A stretch of 64,000 nt of DNA. Source: Rhizobiales bacterium Ga0077537. GTDB lineage: Bacteria > Pseudomonadota > Alphaproteobacteria > Rhizobiales > Hyphomicrobiaceae. The stretch spans positions 1-64,000 of the forward strand of contig LNEM01000008.1 in assembly GCA_001464955.1 (NCBI GenBank). The letters run 5' to 3'. Below, in pieces: positions 47,750 through 57,187 of this stretch (positions are counted from its first letter, which is position 1; each line of letters begins with the position of its first letter). The notes beneath the pieces are model-generated. The model was given only the letters and a program-made list of their open reading frames with translations. It did not search any database and was not told the origin of the DNA. Position numbers and translations under genes: made by a program.

Positions 47750-49234
47750 ATGTCGAGTAATCAGCGTATCACGGCGTCCGGCGGGGCGTCGAAAACCTGT
47801 GCTGGCCTGCTGTCGGCTGCGACCATCGCCGCCCTTCTCGCGGGCTGCAGTGCCGATCTCGGCAGACTTGATCTCGGAAGCGCCAGCTTCAATTCGAACG
47901 CGCCGCGCCAACGCATGGCGCCGGTGCCCAGCGAGCCGCTCCGCGGCAATGGCTCATCGAATCTCCCGGACAGCGTGCCGCCCCCGCCGGACCGTCCCTA
48001 TTCTTATAATCCCGGCCCAGGGGCCGCACCGGAACCCGTTCGCCAAGCCGGCCTCCCGGAGCCCGTGGGGCTCGCTCCCCCGTCGCGTGACTACGGCCTG
48101 CCGCCGCGGCGTGAGCCCGTCTCCGCGCGCCGGGTGCCCGTTTCCGAGCCGGTCGCCGCTTCCCGTCGTGGCACCATCGAGGTGGTCCAGGGCGATACGC
48201 TCTATGGCCTGTCGCGCAAGCACCGGGTCTCGATATCGGAACTCATGAGCGCCAACGACCTCAAGACACCCATGATCCGTCCGGGGCAGACATTGGTTCT
48301 GCCGGGCGCGGGCCGTCGCCAGCCGGCGCGGCGTCCCGAGGTCGCCAGTGCCAGGACCCGGCCCGAGCCGGCGAGCGCGCCACCCGTCGCGAGCCGTTTG
48401 CCCCCGCCGCAGCCGGTCGCGCCGATCGCTGCGAGTGAGCCCGCCCCAGACAGCGGAGCGTCCGGCTGGACCGGGACGCACACGGTCACGCCGCGTGACA
48501 GCCTCTATGCCATCGCCAAGCGCTATAATGTGCGTGTGGCAGAGCTCCAGGAGGTGAATGGCATCACGCATCCGAACAAGATGCGGGCCGGGACCGTGCT
48601 CAAGGTGCCCGGAAGCCGGGCGGCAGGCGAAATCCCGGTCGCACAGGCCAGCGAGCCCGTCAGCTCTGCGTCGCCGTCGCAGCCGTTGGGCGGTGGCGAC
48701 CAGGCGTTCGGCACGACGAACCGGCCCACGATCATCAATGCCGCCGACAAGCCCGAGCGCGTGGCTGCCGTCCAGCCGCCGACACCTGTGATGAACGACG
48801 CCGCCGCGACCGCGCCACCCGTGGCCAAGTCGAAGGCGGCGGCCTCGACGGCCGGTCCGACATCGTTCCGCTGGCCCGCCAAGGGCCGCGTGATCGCGAA
48901 ATTCGGTCCGCGCCCGGATGCCACGCACAACGACGGCATCAACATCCTCGTGCCGCTCGGCAGTGAGGTGGTCGCGGCCGAGAAGGGCGTCGTCGCCTAT
49001 GCCGGCAGCGAACTCAAGGGCTACGGCAACCTCGTCCTGATCCGGCATGAGGGCAACTGGGTCTCGGCTTACGCGCACAACGACGCCATCCTGGTGAAAC
49101 GGGGCGACAAGGTCGAGCGCGGCCAGGCGATCGCCAAGGCCGGCAAGACCGGATCGGTCGACCAGCCGCAGGTGCACTTCGAGTTGCGGCAGGGCTCGAA
49201 GCCCGTCGATCCGATGCCCCATCTCGAGCGCTGA
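47750..49234 (+). CDS. LysM-containing M23 family peptidase (NlpD-like lipoprotein)
   Basis: Lipobox LLAGCSADL; two LysM-like segments; C-terminal RVIAKFGPRPDATHNDGINILVPLGSEVVAAEKGVVAYAGSELKGYGNLVLIRHEGNWVSAYAH. Confidence 0.93.
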   Translation: MSSNQRITASGGASKTCAGLLSAATIAALLAGCSADLGRLDLGSASFNSNAPRQRMAPVPSEPLRGNGSSNLPDSVPPPPDRPYSYNPGPGAAPEPVRQAGLPEPVGLAPPSRDYGLPPRREPVSARRVPVSEPVAASRRGTIEVVQGDTLYGLSRKHRVSISELMSANDLKTPMIRPGQTLVLPGAGRRQPARRPEVASARTRPEPASAPPVASRLPPPQPVAPIAASEPAPDSGASGWTGTHTVTPRDSLYAIAKRYNVRVAELQEVNGITHPNKMRAGTVLKVPGSRAAGEIPVAQASEPVSSASPSQPLGGGDQAFGTTNRPTIINAADKPERVAAVQPPTPVMNDAAATAPPVAKSKAAASTAGPTSFRWPAKGRVIAKFGPRPDATHNDGINILVPLGSEVVAAEKGVVAYAGSELKGYGNLVLIRHEGNWVSAYAHNDAILVKRGDKVERGQAIAKAGKTGSVDQPQVHFELRQGSKPVDPMPHLER

Positions 49235-49447
49235 GCCCCGGCACACCGGACCTTCTTGCCTGCGGCGCAGGAGCGGTGAACCGCTTCCGCGCCGCATCGC
49301 TTTCGGGCCCTCGCCGTCTGACAGGACGTCCCGGAGAGCCCGTGTGCCGGTTTCTTGGGCTCGGGCATCCGGAAGAGGCGGCTTGCGCGCGCTCGCGGTG
49401 CGGCGCACCCTCGCAGCAACACACACTCTTTTGCCGGAGCCTCCGCG

Positions 49448-50389
49448 ATGCCGCACCACGTCCTCAAGTCGTCCGTCGAGACCGTCCACTGGGGCTATTT
49501 CGACTCCGCCGTGCCGCCAGCCCTAACAATCCGCTCCGGCGACACGGTGACAGTGGAGACCGTGAGCGGAGCCCAGGACGTGATGCCGCCGGCCGACTCC
49601 GGATTCGCCATTCCGCCCGAACTCCTCGAAATCCACGCCAAGGTGCCGCGCAAGCTTCCGGGACACGTGCTGACCGGTCCCATCGCGGTCGAGGGCGCGA
49701 TGCCGGGCGATGCGCTGGAGGTCGAGATCCTCGACATCACGTGCCGCCAGAACTGGGGCTACAATGCCATCCGGCCGCTGGCCGGCGCGCTTCCCGGCGA
49801 GTTCGCAAACGTCCGGATCGTGCACATCCCGATGGATCTCGAGCGGAAGGTCGGGACGCTCTCGTGGGGCGCGGAGGTGCCGCTGAAGCCGTTCTTCGGC
49901 GTCATGGGTGTCGCGCCGCCGCAGCCGTGGGGCATGGTGTCGTCGCTGCCACCGAACCGGCACGGCGGCAACCTCGACAACAAGGAACTCGTGGCGGGCA
50001 CGACCCTGACGTTGCCGGTGTTCGTTGCGGGCGCAAATTTCTCGTGTGGCGACGGGCATGGGGCGCAGGGTGACGGCGAGGTGTGCGTCACAGCGATCGA
50101 AACGGCGCTCACCGGCACGTTCCGGTTCAACCTGAAGAAAGGCCTCGGCCTCAAGTGGCCCCGCGCCGAGAGCCCGACGCATCACATCACGATGGCGTTC
50201 GATCCGGATCTCGACCAGGCGGCCAAGGAGGCGCTCCGCCTCATGATCGCGCTCCTCGGCGAGCGGAAGGGCCTCAGCCGGGAAGACGCCTACATGCTGT
50301 GCTCGCTCGCCGCCGATCTTCGGGTCACGCAGCTCGTCAACGGCAACAACGGCTGCCATTGCATGCTGGAGAAGCGCTACTTCGCCTGA
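49448..50389 (+). CDS. Acetamidase/formamidase family protein
   Basis: MPHHVLKSSVETVHWGYFDSAVPPALTIRSGDTVTVETVSG; GNLDNKELVAGTTLTLPVFVAGANFSCGDGHGAQGDGEV. Confidence 0.95.
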   Translation: MPHHVLKSSVETVHWGYFDSAVPPALTIRSGDTVTVETVSGAQDVMPPADSGFAIPPELLEIHAKVPRKLPGHVLTGPIAVEGAMPGDALEVEILDITCRQNWGYNAIRPLAGALPGEFANVRIVHIPMDLERKVGTLSWGAEVPLKPFFGVMGVAPPQPWGMVSSLPPNRHGGNLDNKELVAGTTLTLPVFVAGANFSCGDGHGAQGDGEVCVTAIETALTGTFRFNLKKGLGLKWPRAESPTHHITMAFDPDLDQAAKEALRLMIALLGERKGLSREDAYMLCSLAADLRVTQLVNGNNGCHCMLEKRYFA

Positions 50390-50415
50390 AACGGCGCGCA
50401 AACCGTGGCCGATCC

Positions 50416-50760
50416 TCAAGGGCGGTCGCGGCGCGCTCCGAGCAGGACTGCGCCCATGTCCCCCTTCTCGACGACCGTGAGATAGACGAGATAGGGGTAA
50501 AGGAAACCCGCGCCGCCGAAGAACGCGACCCCTGCGAGGGCGAGCCCGCCGGCACTGAACGCATGCCGCCACGCCACCCACAGCGCCGAGATGGCAAGCA
50601 TGAGCAGGAAGTCGGCGTTGAACTGCCCGGCCCATCCGATCCGCGCCATGTCGCCGAAGAAGACGCTCAGGAAGTCCCAGCCGTGGCGACTGATCACGAG
50701 GGCGGTGTAGGCGATCAGGCTCGCCCACGCCGCAACGAGGAACACGCGAAACGCCGACAT
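50416..50760 (-). CDS. Small integral membrane protein
   Basis: Multi-TM 114-aa ORF MSAFRVFLVAAWASLIAYTALV...GWAGQFNADFLLMLAISALWVAWR. Confidence 0.75.
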   Translation of the reverse strand: MSAFRVFLVAAWASLIAYTALVISRHGWDFLSVFFGDMARIGWAGQFNADFLLMLAISALWVAWRHAFSAGGLALAGVAFFGGAGFLYPYLVYLTVVEKGDMGAVLLGARRDRP

Positions 50761-50794
50761 CACACCCTCTGTTCCGCTGGGGCGATGCTGGCCC

Positions 50795-51760
50795 TCAGTA
50801 GCCCTTCGTCCGGTCGACGAGTTCCTTCAGTGGCTCGCCGGCCAGATGCCGCTGCACGTTCTCGACGAACAGCGACGCGACCCACTTGTCGCGATCGGGA
50901 TGCCCACCGCCGATGTGGGGCAGCACCATGATGCCCGGGGTCTTCCAGAACGCATGCGTCTCGGGCAGCGGCTCGGTACGGAATACGTCGAGCACCGCGC
51001 CGGCGATCTCCTTCTCGCGCACGGCGGCGATCAGGTCGTCGTCGACGATGAGCGCGCCGCGTCCGAAATTGATCAGCCAGGCGTCGTTGCGCATGTGCCG
51101 GATCATCGCCCGGTCGAACATGTTCTCGGTGGCGGGCGTCACGGGCAGCAGCAGCACCACATAGTCGCTCGCCGCCAGCACCTCGGCGGTGGCCTCGGGG
51201 GCATAGACCCGATCGACGTGCGGCACCGGCTCGACGCTGCGCTTGGTGCCGATGACGCGCATCTCGAGCGCCGCAGCCTTCCGCGCCAGTTCGAGACCGA
51301 TGGCGCCGAGCCCGAGGATGCCGAGCGTCTTGCCGGCGAGCGTCGTCGATTGCGAGCGCACCCACTTCGCCTGCTCCTGGCTGCGGGCGATGGCGTGGTA
51401 GTGCTTGGTGATGTGGAAGAGCGCGCCGAGGATGTTCTCGGGCATCTGCACGCGATGGGTGCCGCGCGCCGCCGACAGCGGCAGCGTCGGGGGCAAATCC
51501 TTCCGCGACAGCCAATTGTCAACGCCGGCCGTCATCGACTGGAGCATTTTCAGATTTCGCATCTCGTCCAGCGCGCCCGGCGGCACCCCGAACGCCAGCA
51601 GCACCTCGCAACGCGCCAACTGGTCCGGAGTTGCCGTGGCACCGGGCGCGACATGGGCGATCTCGAAGCGCTCGGCGAGGCCGGCGCCCTCAAGGCCCGA
51701 GTGGAACGGCTTCGGGTCGGCGACCCACAGGAGCATCAGCGGCTTTGCAGCAGTCGTCAT
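50795..51760 (-). CDS. D-2-hydroxyacid dehydrogenase
   Basis: LAGKTLGILGLGAIGLELARKAAAL; LINFGRGALIVDDDLI; VLPHIGGGHPDRDKW. Confidence 0.92.
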   Translation of the reverse strand: MTTAAKPLMLLWVADPKPFHSGLEGAGLAERFEIAHVAPGATATPDQLARCEVLLAFGVPPGALDEMRNLKMLQSMTAGVDNWLSRKDLPPTLPLSAARGTHRVQMPENILGALFHITKHYHAIARSQEQAKWVRSQSTTLAGKTLGILGLGAIGLELARKAAALEMRVIGTKRSVEPVPHVDRVYAPEATAEVLAASDYVVLLLPVTPATENMFDRAMIRHMRNDAWLINFGRGALIVDDDLIAAVREKEIAGAVLDVFRTEPLPETHAFWKTPGIMVLPHIGGGHPDRDKWVASLFVENVQRHLAGEPLKELVDRTKGY

Positions 51761-51771
51761 GGCGCTCTCCC

Positions 51772-52758
51772 TCAGGCGATCCGGCCGCCGAGCTCGTCGT
51801 CGAGATGGACGCGAATGATATCCTCGAAGCTCCGCTCCGCCACGAAACCGAGTTCGATAGAGCGCCGGGTCTCGAAATTGCGCGGCCAGCCGGCGACGAT
51901 GCCCTGCACGAACGGGTCGGGCTCGCGACGGATGCGAGCCACGACCTTCTCGCCGGCCACCTTGCGCAAGGCCTCGATCTGCTCGCCGACCGTCACCGCC
52001 AGGCCCGGCATCGACAGGTTGCGCCGGTTGCCGAGCCTGGCACCGTCGATGCTCGCTGCATGGAGGAGGAAGCCGACCGCCGCGCGGGGGCTCGCATGCC
52101 AGTGCATGACGTCCTCGGAGACGGGCAGCACGGCCTCGTGACCAGCGAGCGGCTCGCGGATGATGTTGGAGAAGAAACCGGAGGCCGCCTTGTTGGGCTT
52201 GCCCGGGCGCACGCAGATGGTCGGCAGCCGTATGCCGACGCCGTCGAGCAGGCCCTTCCGCGTGTAGTCGGCGAGCAGCAGCTCGCCGATGGCCTTCTGG
52301 GTGCCGTAGCTGGTCAGCGGGGTGGTGAAGAACTCGTCCGGGATGCGCTCGGGGAACGGCGCGCCGAAGACGGCAATCGATGAGGTGAAGACGAGGCGGG
52401 GCTTCTTCTGCGCGTCGGCGTAGGCCCGGCGGATCGAATCCAGCAGGTTCATCGTGCCCTGCAGGTTGATCCGATAGCCCTTGTCGAAATCCTGCTCGGC
52501 CTCGCCCGAGACGATGGCCGCCAGATGGAAGATCACGTCGGGGCGGGAGGCGACGAGCTTGTCGGTCTCGCCATCCGCGGGGAGATCGCCCGTCAACGTG
52601 GCGACCGGGAATTTGGCGCCGGCCGGCTTCTGCGGCTCGACGACGTCGTAGAGCGTGAGGGAGGATACCTCGTTCGAGCCGATGCGGCCGTCGCGGGCCA
52701 GCCGCTCTGCGAGCTTCCGCCCGAGCATGCCCGCTCCCCCGAGTATCAAGACCTTCAT
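51772..52758 (-). CDS. denD: NAD-dependent epimerase/dehydratase, D-erythronate dehydrogenase-like
   Basis: MKVLILGGAGMLGRKLAERLARDG; DVIFHLAAIVSGEAEQDFDKGYRINLQGTMNLLD; SYGTQKAIGELLLADYTRKG. Confidence 0.82.
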   Translation of the reverse strand: MKVLILGGAGMLGRKLAERLARDGRIGSNEVSSLTLYDVVEPQKPAGAKFPVATLTGDLPADGETDKLVASRPDVIFHLAAIVSGEAEQDFDKGYRINLQGTMNLLDSIRRAYADAQKKPRLVFTSSIAVFGAPFPERIPDEFFTTPLTSYGTQKAIGELLLADYTRKGLLDGVGIRLPTICVRPGKPNKAASGFFSNIIREPLAGHEAVLPVSEDVMHWHASPRAAVGFLLHAASIDGARLGNRRNLSMPGLAVTVGEQIEALRKVAGEKVVARIRREPDPFVQGIVAGWPRNFETRRSIELGFVAERSFEDIIRVHLDDELGGRIA

Positions 52759-52846
52759 CGCATCGCTCCGTCGTTCCAGCGCATCTCGGCCGGACTAGAG
52801 CATGCGAACCGACGATCCTGCAACGGCGACGGGGCGGACCCGGCCG

Positions 52847-53467
52847 TCAGCCGGCCATGACTTTCTTCACGGCAGCCGAAATGCGGTGCCGAATGGCGTG
52901 GAAGCCCTTGGAGCCTTCGCTCGTCATCCAGTTCATCTGGAGCGACCGGCGCGGGCCTTCGAACGGATGGTGGCCGTGCCAGGAGTTGTCGGCACGCTTG
53001 AACACGAGGAGCGTGCCGTTGTCCGGCGGCACCTCGGCGACGTAGTCGTCGACGTCGTGCCCGTTGCGCAGGATGCGCAGACGGCCACCCGGCTGCTGCC
53101 AGTTGTCATTCAGATACAGGAGGACCGTGATGATCTTGTCGCGGCTGTCGGTGTGGATCTGGCCGTCCTTGGCGCGGGTATAGCCGCGCAGCGAGTACAT
53201 CTTCGGCCGGCCTTCGAGCGCCACGTCGAATTTCTCGGAGATGACGGCCTCGAATTCAGGCCCGTCGAGTTCGGCAATCACATCCTTGATGGCCATGCTC
53301 CCGTCGAGGCTTTCGACGGGGAAGCTGCCGCCCTTCTCGATCTTCGGGTACGAGGCGTTGATCGCCTGAACCGTCTCGGCGGACAGGAACCCCGGGACCA
53401 CGACGTACTTGTAGGGCTCGGTCTCGATCCGCGTCGCCTTCAGCTTCCCGATGTTGAGATGTCCCAT
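52847..53467 (-). CDS. 2OG-Fe(II) oxygenase
   Basis: GQIHTDSRDKIITVLLYLNDNWQQPGGRLRIL (HxD) and SWHGHHPFEGPRRSLQMNW (distal H and R). Confidence 0.88.
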   Translation of the reverse strand: MGHLNIGKLKATRIETEPYKYVVVPGFLSAETVQAINASYPKIEKGGSFPVESLDGSMAIKDVIAELDGPEFEAVISEKFDVALEGRPKMYSLRGYTRAKDGQIHTDSRDKIITVLLYLNDNWQQPGGRLRILRNGHDVDDYVAEVPPDNGTLLVFKRADNSWHGHHPFEGPRRSLQMNWMTSEGSKGFHAIRHRISAAVKKVMAG

Positions 53468-53528
53468 CGCCCACCCCCTCCGAAATCCGGCGCCCGCGGG
53501 ATCAGCCCGCCTGCCGCCGCTCGTCCGT

Positions 53529-54533
53529 TCAGCGCCCCGCCAGTGCGAGGCCCGGTACCATGTCCCGCCGACGGGCAAGCCGTGTCCTCACGATCGCTGC
53601 GATCTCGGCGGCCGAGTCGAGCGGCGGGTAGCTCCACCCGTCGAGTGTCTTAACCTCACCGGGCAACGGGCGTGTGGCGCCATAGCGCCGCAGCGCCTCG
53701 TGGAAGCGCCGGAACTTGGCGCTGCCGCCCGACGGCTCGAACACGAAGACAGGCCGGCCCGTCGCCAACGGCTCGCCCGTCATGTTGACGCTGTCGCCGG
53801 TGACGACGAACAGGTCCGCGTGGGCCAGAAAGGCCGGATAGGGATTGTCGCCGGTGCCGTCCCAGAAGAAGCGCGGCGCGGCCGACGTCGCCTGATCGAC
53901 GGCACGCACCAGGCGCTGGTGCGTGCGGCGCGAGGGCGTGACGAGGAAGCTCGCGCCGAGGCGCGCGATCGAGGCGAGCGAGGCCTCGAGGCGATCGTCG
54001 TCGGCATCGGTGAACTTGTAGACGGCGTTCTTGCCGCCGAGAATGACCGCGACCCGCGGGCGAGGCAGAGCCGCCAGCCAGGACGGCTCGGTCGCCCGCA
54101 GCCCGGCAAGTCGGGCGGGCGAGTAGCCATGCGGCGCGGTCAGGGTCGTGATCACGTTGGCGCCGCGGCGGCGATCGTGCTCCGGCACCCAGATCAGGTC
54201 GGCCGTGCGGGCGCTGGTCTTCGGGTCCTGCAGGACGATCGTGAAGGTGCGCAAGCCGGCGAGCTTCCGCAGCGCGCGGATATAGGGAACGCTGAGGCGC
54301 CCCGTTGCGATGGCGATATCGGGCCAGGGCGGCAACAGCAGCTTGCCAGCGCCGTCACGCGGGTCCGGTGGTCCGTAGGGAGCGGCGAACCGGTAGAAGC
54401 CCTGCGGGGCGACCTCCTTCAACTCCCAGTCGGCGCCGAGCGCCTCGGCGACGCCGCGCGCCTGCACCTGCATGCCGGCCTTGTCGTCGGTGATCAGCCA
54501 GGCTTTCAGCTGCGGCGATGGCTCGACAGTCAT
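53529..54533 (-). CDS. ELM1 family protein (mitochondrial-fission-ELM1-like)
   Basis: KAWLITDDKAGMQVQARGVAEALGADWELKEVAP; VVTGDSVNMTGEPLATGRPVFVFEPSGGSAKFRRFHEALRRYG. Confidence 0.9.
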   Translation of the reverse strand: MTVEPSPQLKAWLITDDKAGMQVQARGVAEALGADWELKEVAPQGFYRFAAPYGPPDPRDGAGKLLLPPWPDIAIATGRLSVPYIRALRKLAGLRTFTIVLQDPKTSARTADLIWVPEHDRRRGANVITTLTAPHGYSPARLAGLRATEPSWLAALPRPRVAVILGGKNAVYKFTDADDDRLEASLASIARLGASFLVTPSRRTHQRLVRAVDQATSAAPRFFWDGTGDNPYPAFLAHADLFVVTGDSVNMTGEPLATGRPVFVFEPSGGSAKFRRFHEALRRYGATRPLPGEVKTLDGWSYPPLDSAAEIAAIVRTRLARRRDMVPGLALAGR

Positions 54534-54683
54534 CGATCACTCCCCCTGCCGCCAATTCCAGATGCCCGGGTGCGTGGCGGCAGATTTCATTTCGACGCGG
54601 ACCGTGGCACATGCTGGTGTGGCTGCGTCACGCGTGCGAATCCGCCGCGCGGGCAAGCAGCCACCCCGGAGGCCCTACTCCCG

Positions 54684-55160
54684 ATGCGCATTCGTCTCGA
54701 TGCTACTGATTGGCGCATCCTGAAAGAACTGCAGGCCGATGGCCGCCTCACGAACGTGGCGCTGGCCCAGCGGGTGGGTCTCTCGCCGCCGCCGTGCCTC
54801 CGGCGCGTCAATGCGCTGGAACAGGCCGGCTTCATCCGCGGCTATCATGCCGTGCTCGATATCAAGCTCGCCGGATTCGAGGTCGTCGCGTTCGCGGCGG
54901 TGACACTCAGGGCGCAGGGTGAAACGGAACTGCGCGAGTTCGAGAACCGCCTCCTCACGTGGCCGCTCGTGCGCGAGGCCTACATGATCGCCAGCGATGC
55001 CGACTACATGCTGAAGTGCGTGGCCGCCGACCTGCCGGCCTTCCAGTCGTTCGTCCTCGACCAGCTCACCGTGCTGCCGAATGTCGCCAGCGTGAAGACG
55101 ACGGTCGTCCTGCGCGAGGCCAAGCGGGAGCCGGGCGTACCGATCGAGCCCCGCGGCTGA
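54684..55160 (+). CDS. Lrp/AsnC family transcriptional regulator
   Basis: LDATDWRILKELQADGRLTNVALAQRVGLSPPPCLRRVNALEQAGFIRGYHAVLD. Confidence 0.95.
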   Translation: MRIRLDATDWRILKELQADGRLTNVALAQRVGLSPPPCLRRVNALEQAGFIRGYHAVLDIKLAGFEVVAFAAVTLRAQGETELREFENRLLTWPLVREAYMIASDADYMLKCVAADLPAFQSFVLDQLTVLPNVASVKTTVVLREAKREPGVPIEPRG

Positions 55161-55178
55161 GGCGCCGAGTGTTTCCCC

Positions 55179-56096
55179 TCACAAGAGGCGGACGGCCAGA
55201 ATCCAGGCCGTCACGAAGAGCGGCGAGAGCGCCGTCGAGATCACCACGGCCGTCGATATGAACTCCGATTCGGTCTTGTACTCGGCGGCGAAAATCGTGA
55301 CGAGAACGCCGACCGGAGTCGACGCGGCGACGACGATCACCGCCGTGATGTCCGGTGGCAGCCCCATGATGATGCAGATCTGCCACGTCAGCAGAGGGGC
55401 CAGCACGAACTTCAGAATGAGTATGAGCGCCTGCGGTCCCCACTCGATGCGACCGAGATGGGCGGCCGCCACCTGCGCGCCGAGCGTGTAGAGCGCGAGC
55501 GGGGTGAAGATCGAGCCCAGAAACTGCATGGGCTGCGCGAGAACGACCGGCAGTTCCACCTCGAAGCCGCGCAGCGTGAGGCCAAGCACGACCGAGGGAA
55601 TGAGCGGCGTCTCGAAGGCCGTGCGCAGCTTGGCCAGCGGGCTGCCGCCCGCCGGCGCCAGAAGCCAGACGCCCACCGTGCAGACCAGTACGGCCATGAG
55701 GGCAGTGAGCACGGACTGGTAGATCAGGTAGTCGGGGCCAAAGGCGAGCTGGGTGACGGGGATGCCGAAGAAGCCCACGTTGGCGTAGGCGGTGCCGAGA
55801 CCCATCATGGGGCCGAGCGAGGCCCGCATGCGGAACGCTATGACCAGGAGCCAACCGAGGGGGATGAGAATCAGAAACTGGACGATGCCGAAATAGAAGA
55901 CCGGCCAGACGACGGAGAGCGGCTGCTTGCCGGTCGCGAGGAAATGCACAAGAAAAGCCGGCATCACCACGTAGACCTGCACGCGGTTGAGCGTGCCGAT
56001 GTCGAGCTTGAGGCGCGGCTGCAGGGCGTAGCCGAGCGCCACAAGGGCGATGATCGGCAGCGTCACCTTGGTCACGATATCGAGGAAAAGCTGCAT
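55179..56096 (-). CDS. AEC family transporter
   Basis: Multi-TM; MMGLGTAYANVGFFGIPVTQLAFG; MGLPPDITAVIVVAASTPVGVLVTIFAAEY. Confidence 0.9.
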   Translation of the reverse strand: MQLFLDIVTKVTLPIIALVALGYALQPRLKLDIGTLNRVQVYVVMPAFLVHFLATGKQPLSVVWPVFYFGIVQFLILIPLGWLLVIAFRMRASLGPMMGLGTAYANVGFFGIPVTQLAFGPDYLIYQSVLTALMAVLVCTVGVWLLAPAGGSPLAKLRTAFETPLIPSVVLGLTLRGFEVELPVVLAQPMQFLGSIFTPLALYTLGAQVAAAHLGRIEWGPQALILILKFVLAPLLTWQICIIMGLPPDITAVIVVAASTPVGVLVTIFAAEYKTESEFISTAVVISTALSPLFVTAWILAVRLL

Positions 56097-56409
56097 TTCA
56101 GGCCCGCTGCCACCCACTCCGCATCGCGACACACTGTTCGGCCCGGCGCACTCGGGCCGCGCACCGCACACACCACGGACGGGCTGCCCGCGCGACGCGC
56201 GACGCCGTGTCCAGTAGGGACGGGGCAGTTTACGATGTTAGACGGGCACCGAGTTGCATCGCCGGGCAATAAATCCGGAGACGGCATTTCGGATTGAGGG
56301 GCGTCGCCGTCGCAACCGGCTCCGTCGGACGGAGCAGCGATCACGTCGGGCCGGTGCGCAGAGGCGCCGTCGCAGCGGGACCGCCGTGAGCAGCAGGGGA
56401 CACACCATC

Positions 56410-57072
56410 ATGGCCAATCAGGCAGACGCCATCATCACGAGCCTTCTCGCCAGTATCGACGCCTCGCAGAAGAAATCCGCGCCCTATGCGCACTGGCTGC
56501 TTTCGCATTGCATGCCGAGCGGGGTCGCAGCGGACCTCGCCGAGCTGCCGTTTCCGCCGCCCGCACTGGGCGGCGTCTCGGGAAAGCGCGAGTTGCACAA
56601 CGCGACGCGCAAATACTTCGATGTGGAAAACCGCGCCCGGTTCCCGCTCATCGAGGCGTTCGCCCAAGCCTTCCAGTCACCCGCGGTTACAGGCGGGGTG
56701 GCGCGCCACTTCGGCGCCCGGCTCGACGGCACGTACCTCCGGCTCGAGTATGCGCAGGATACCGACGGGTTCTGGCTGGAGCCGCACACCGATCTCGGCG
56801 TGAAGACGTTCACGATGCTACTCTATCTGTCGGCCGACCCGTCGCACCACGATCTCGGTACCGACATCTACGACAACGACAAGCGGCATACCGGCCGCTC
56901 GCCGTTCGCCCAGAACGCCGCCATGGTATTCGTGCCGTCGACCAACACGTACCACGGCTTCGAGCCGCGCCGGATCGAGGGCGTGCGCAAGTCGATCATC
57001 ATCAATTATGTCACCAGCGAATGGCGGGCGCGCGAGCAGCTGTCCTTCCCGGAAACGCCGATCGCGGCCTGA
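56410..57072 (+). CDS. 2OG-Fe(II) oxygenase family protein
   Basis: GFWLEPHTDLGVKTFTMLLYLS (HxD) and TNTYHGFEPRRIEGVRKSIIINYV (distal H and R). Confidence 0.82.
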   Translation: MANQADAIITSLLASIDASQKKSAPYAHWLLSHCMPSGVAADLAELPFPPPALGGVSGKRELHNATRKYFDVENRARFPLIEAFAQAFQSPAVTGGVARHFGARLDGTYLRLEYAQDTDGFWLEPHTDLGVKTFTMLLYLSADPSHHDLGTDIYDNDKRHTGRSPFAQNAAMVFVPSTNTYHGFEPRRIEGVRKSIIINYVTSEWRAREQLSFPETPIAA

Positions 57073-57187
57073 GCCGATCGGATTGCCTCGGCGGGTTGTC
57101 ACTCGCCGAGCTTAATGCCAGACTGCCTCCCGGAAACGACGGCGAGACGCGGGATTGCAACCCGGTTCGCCCGTGAGGGAGGAAACC

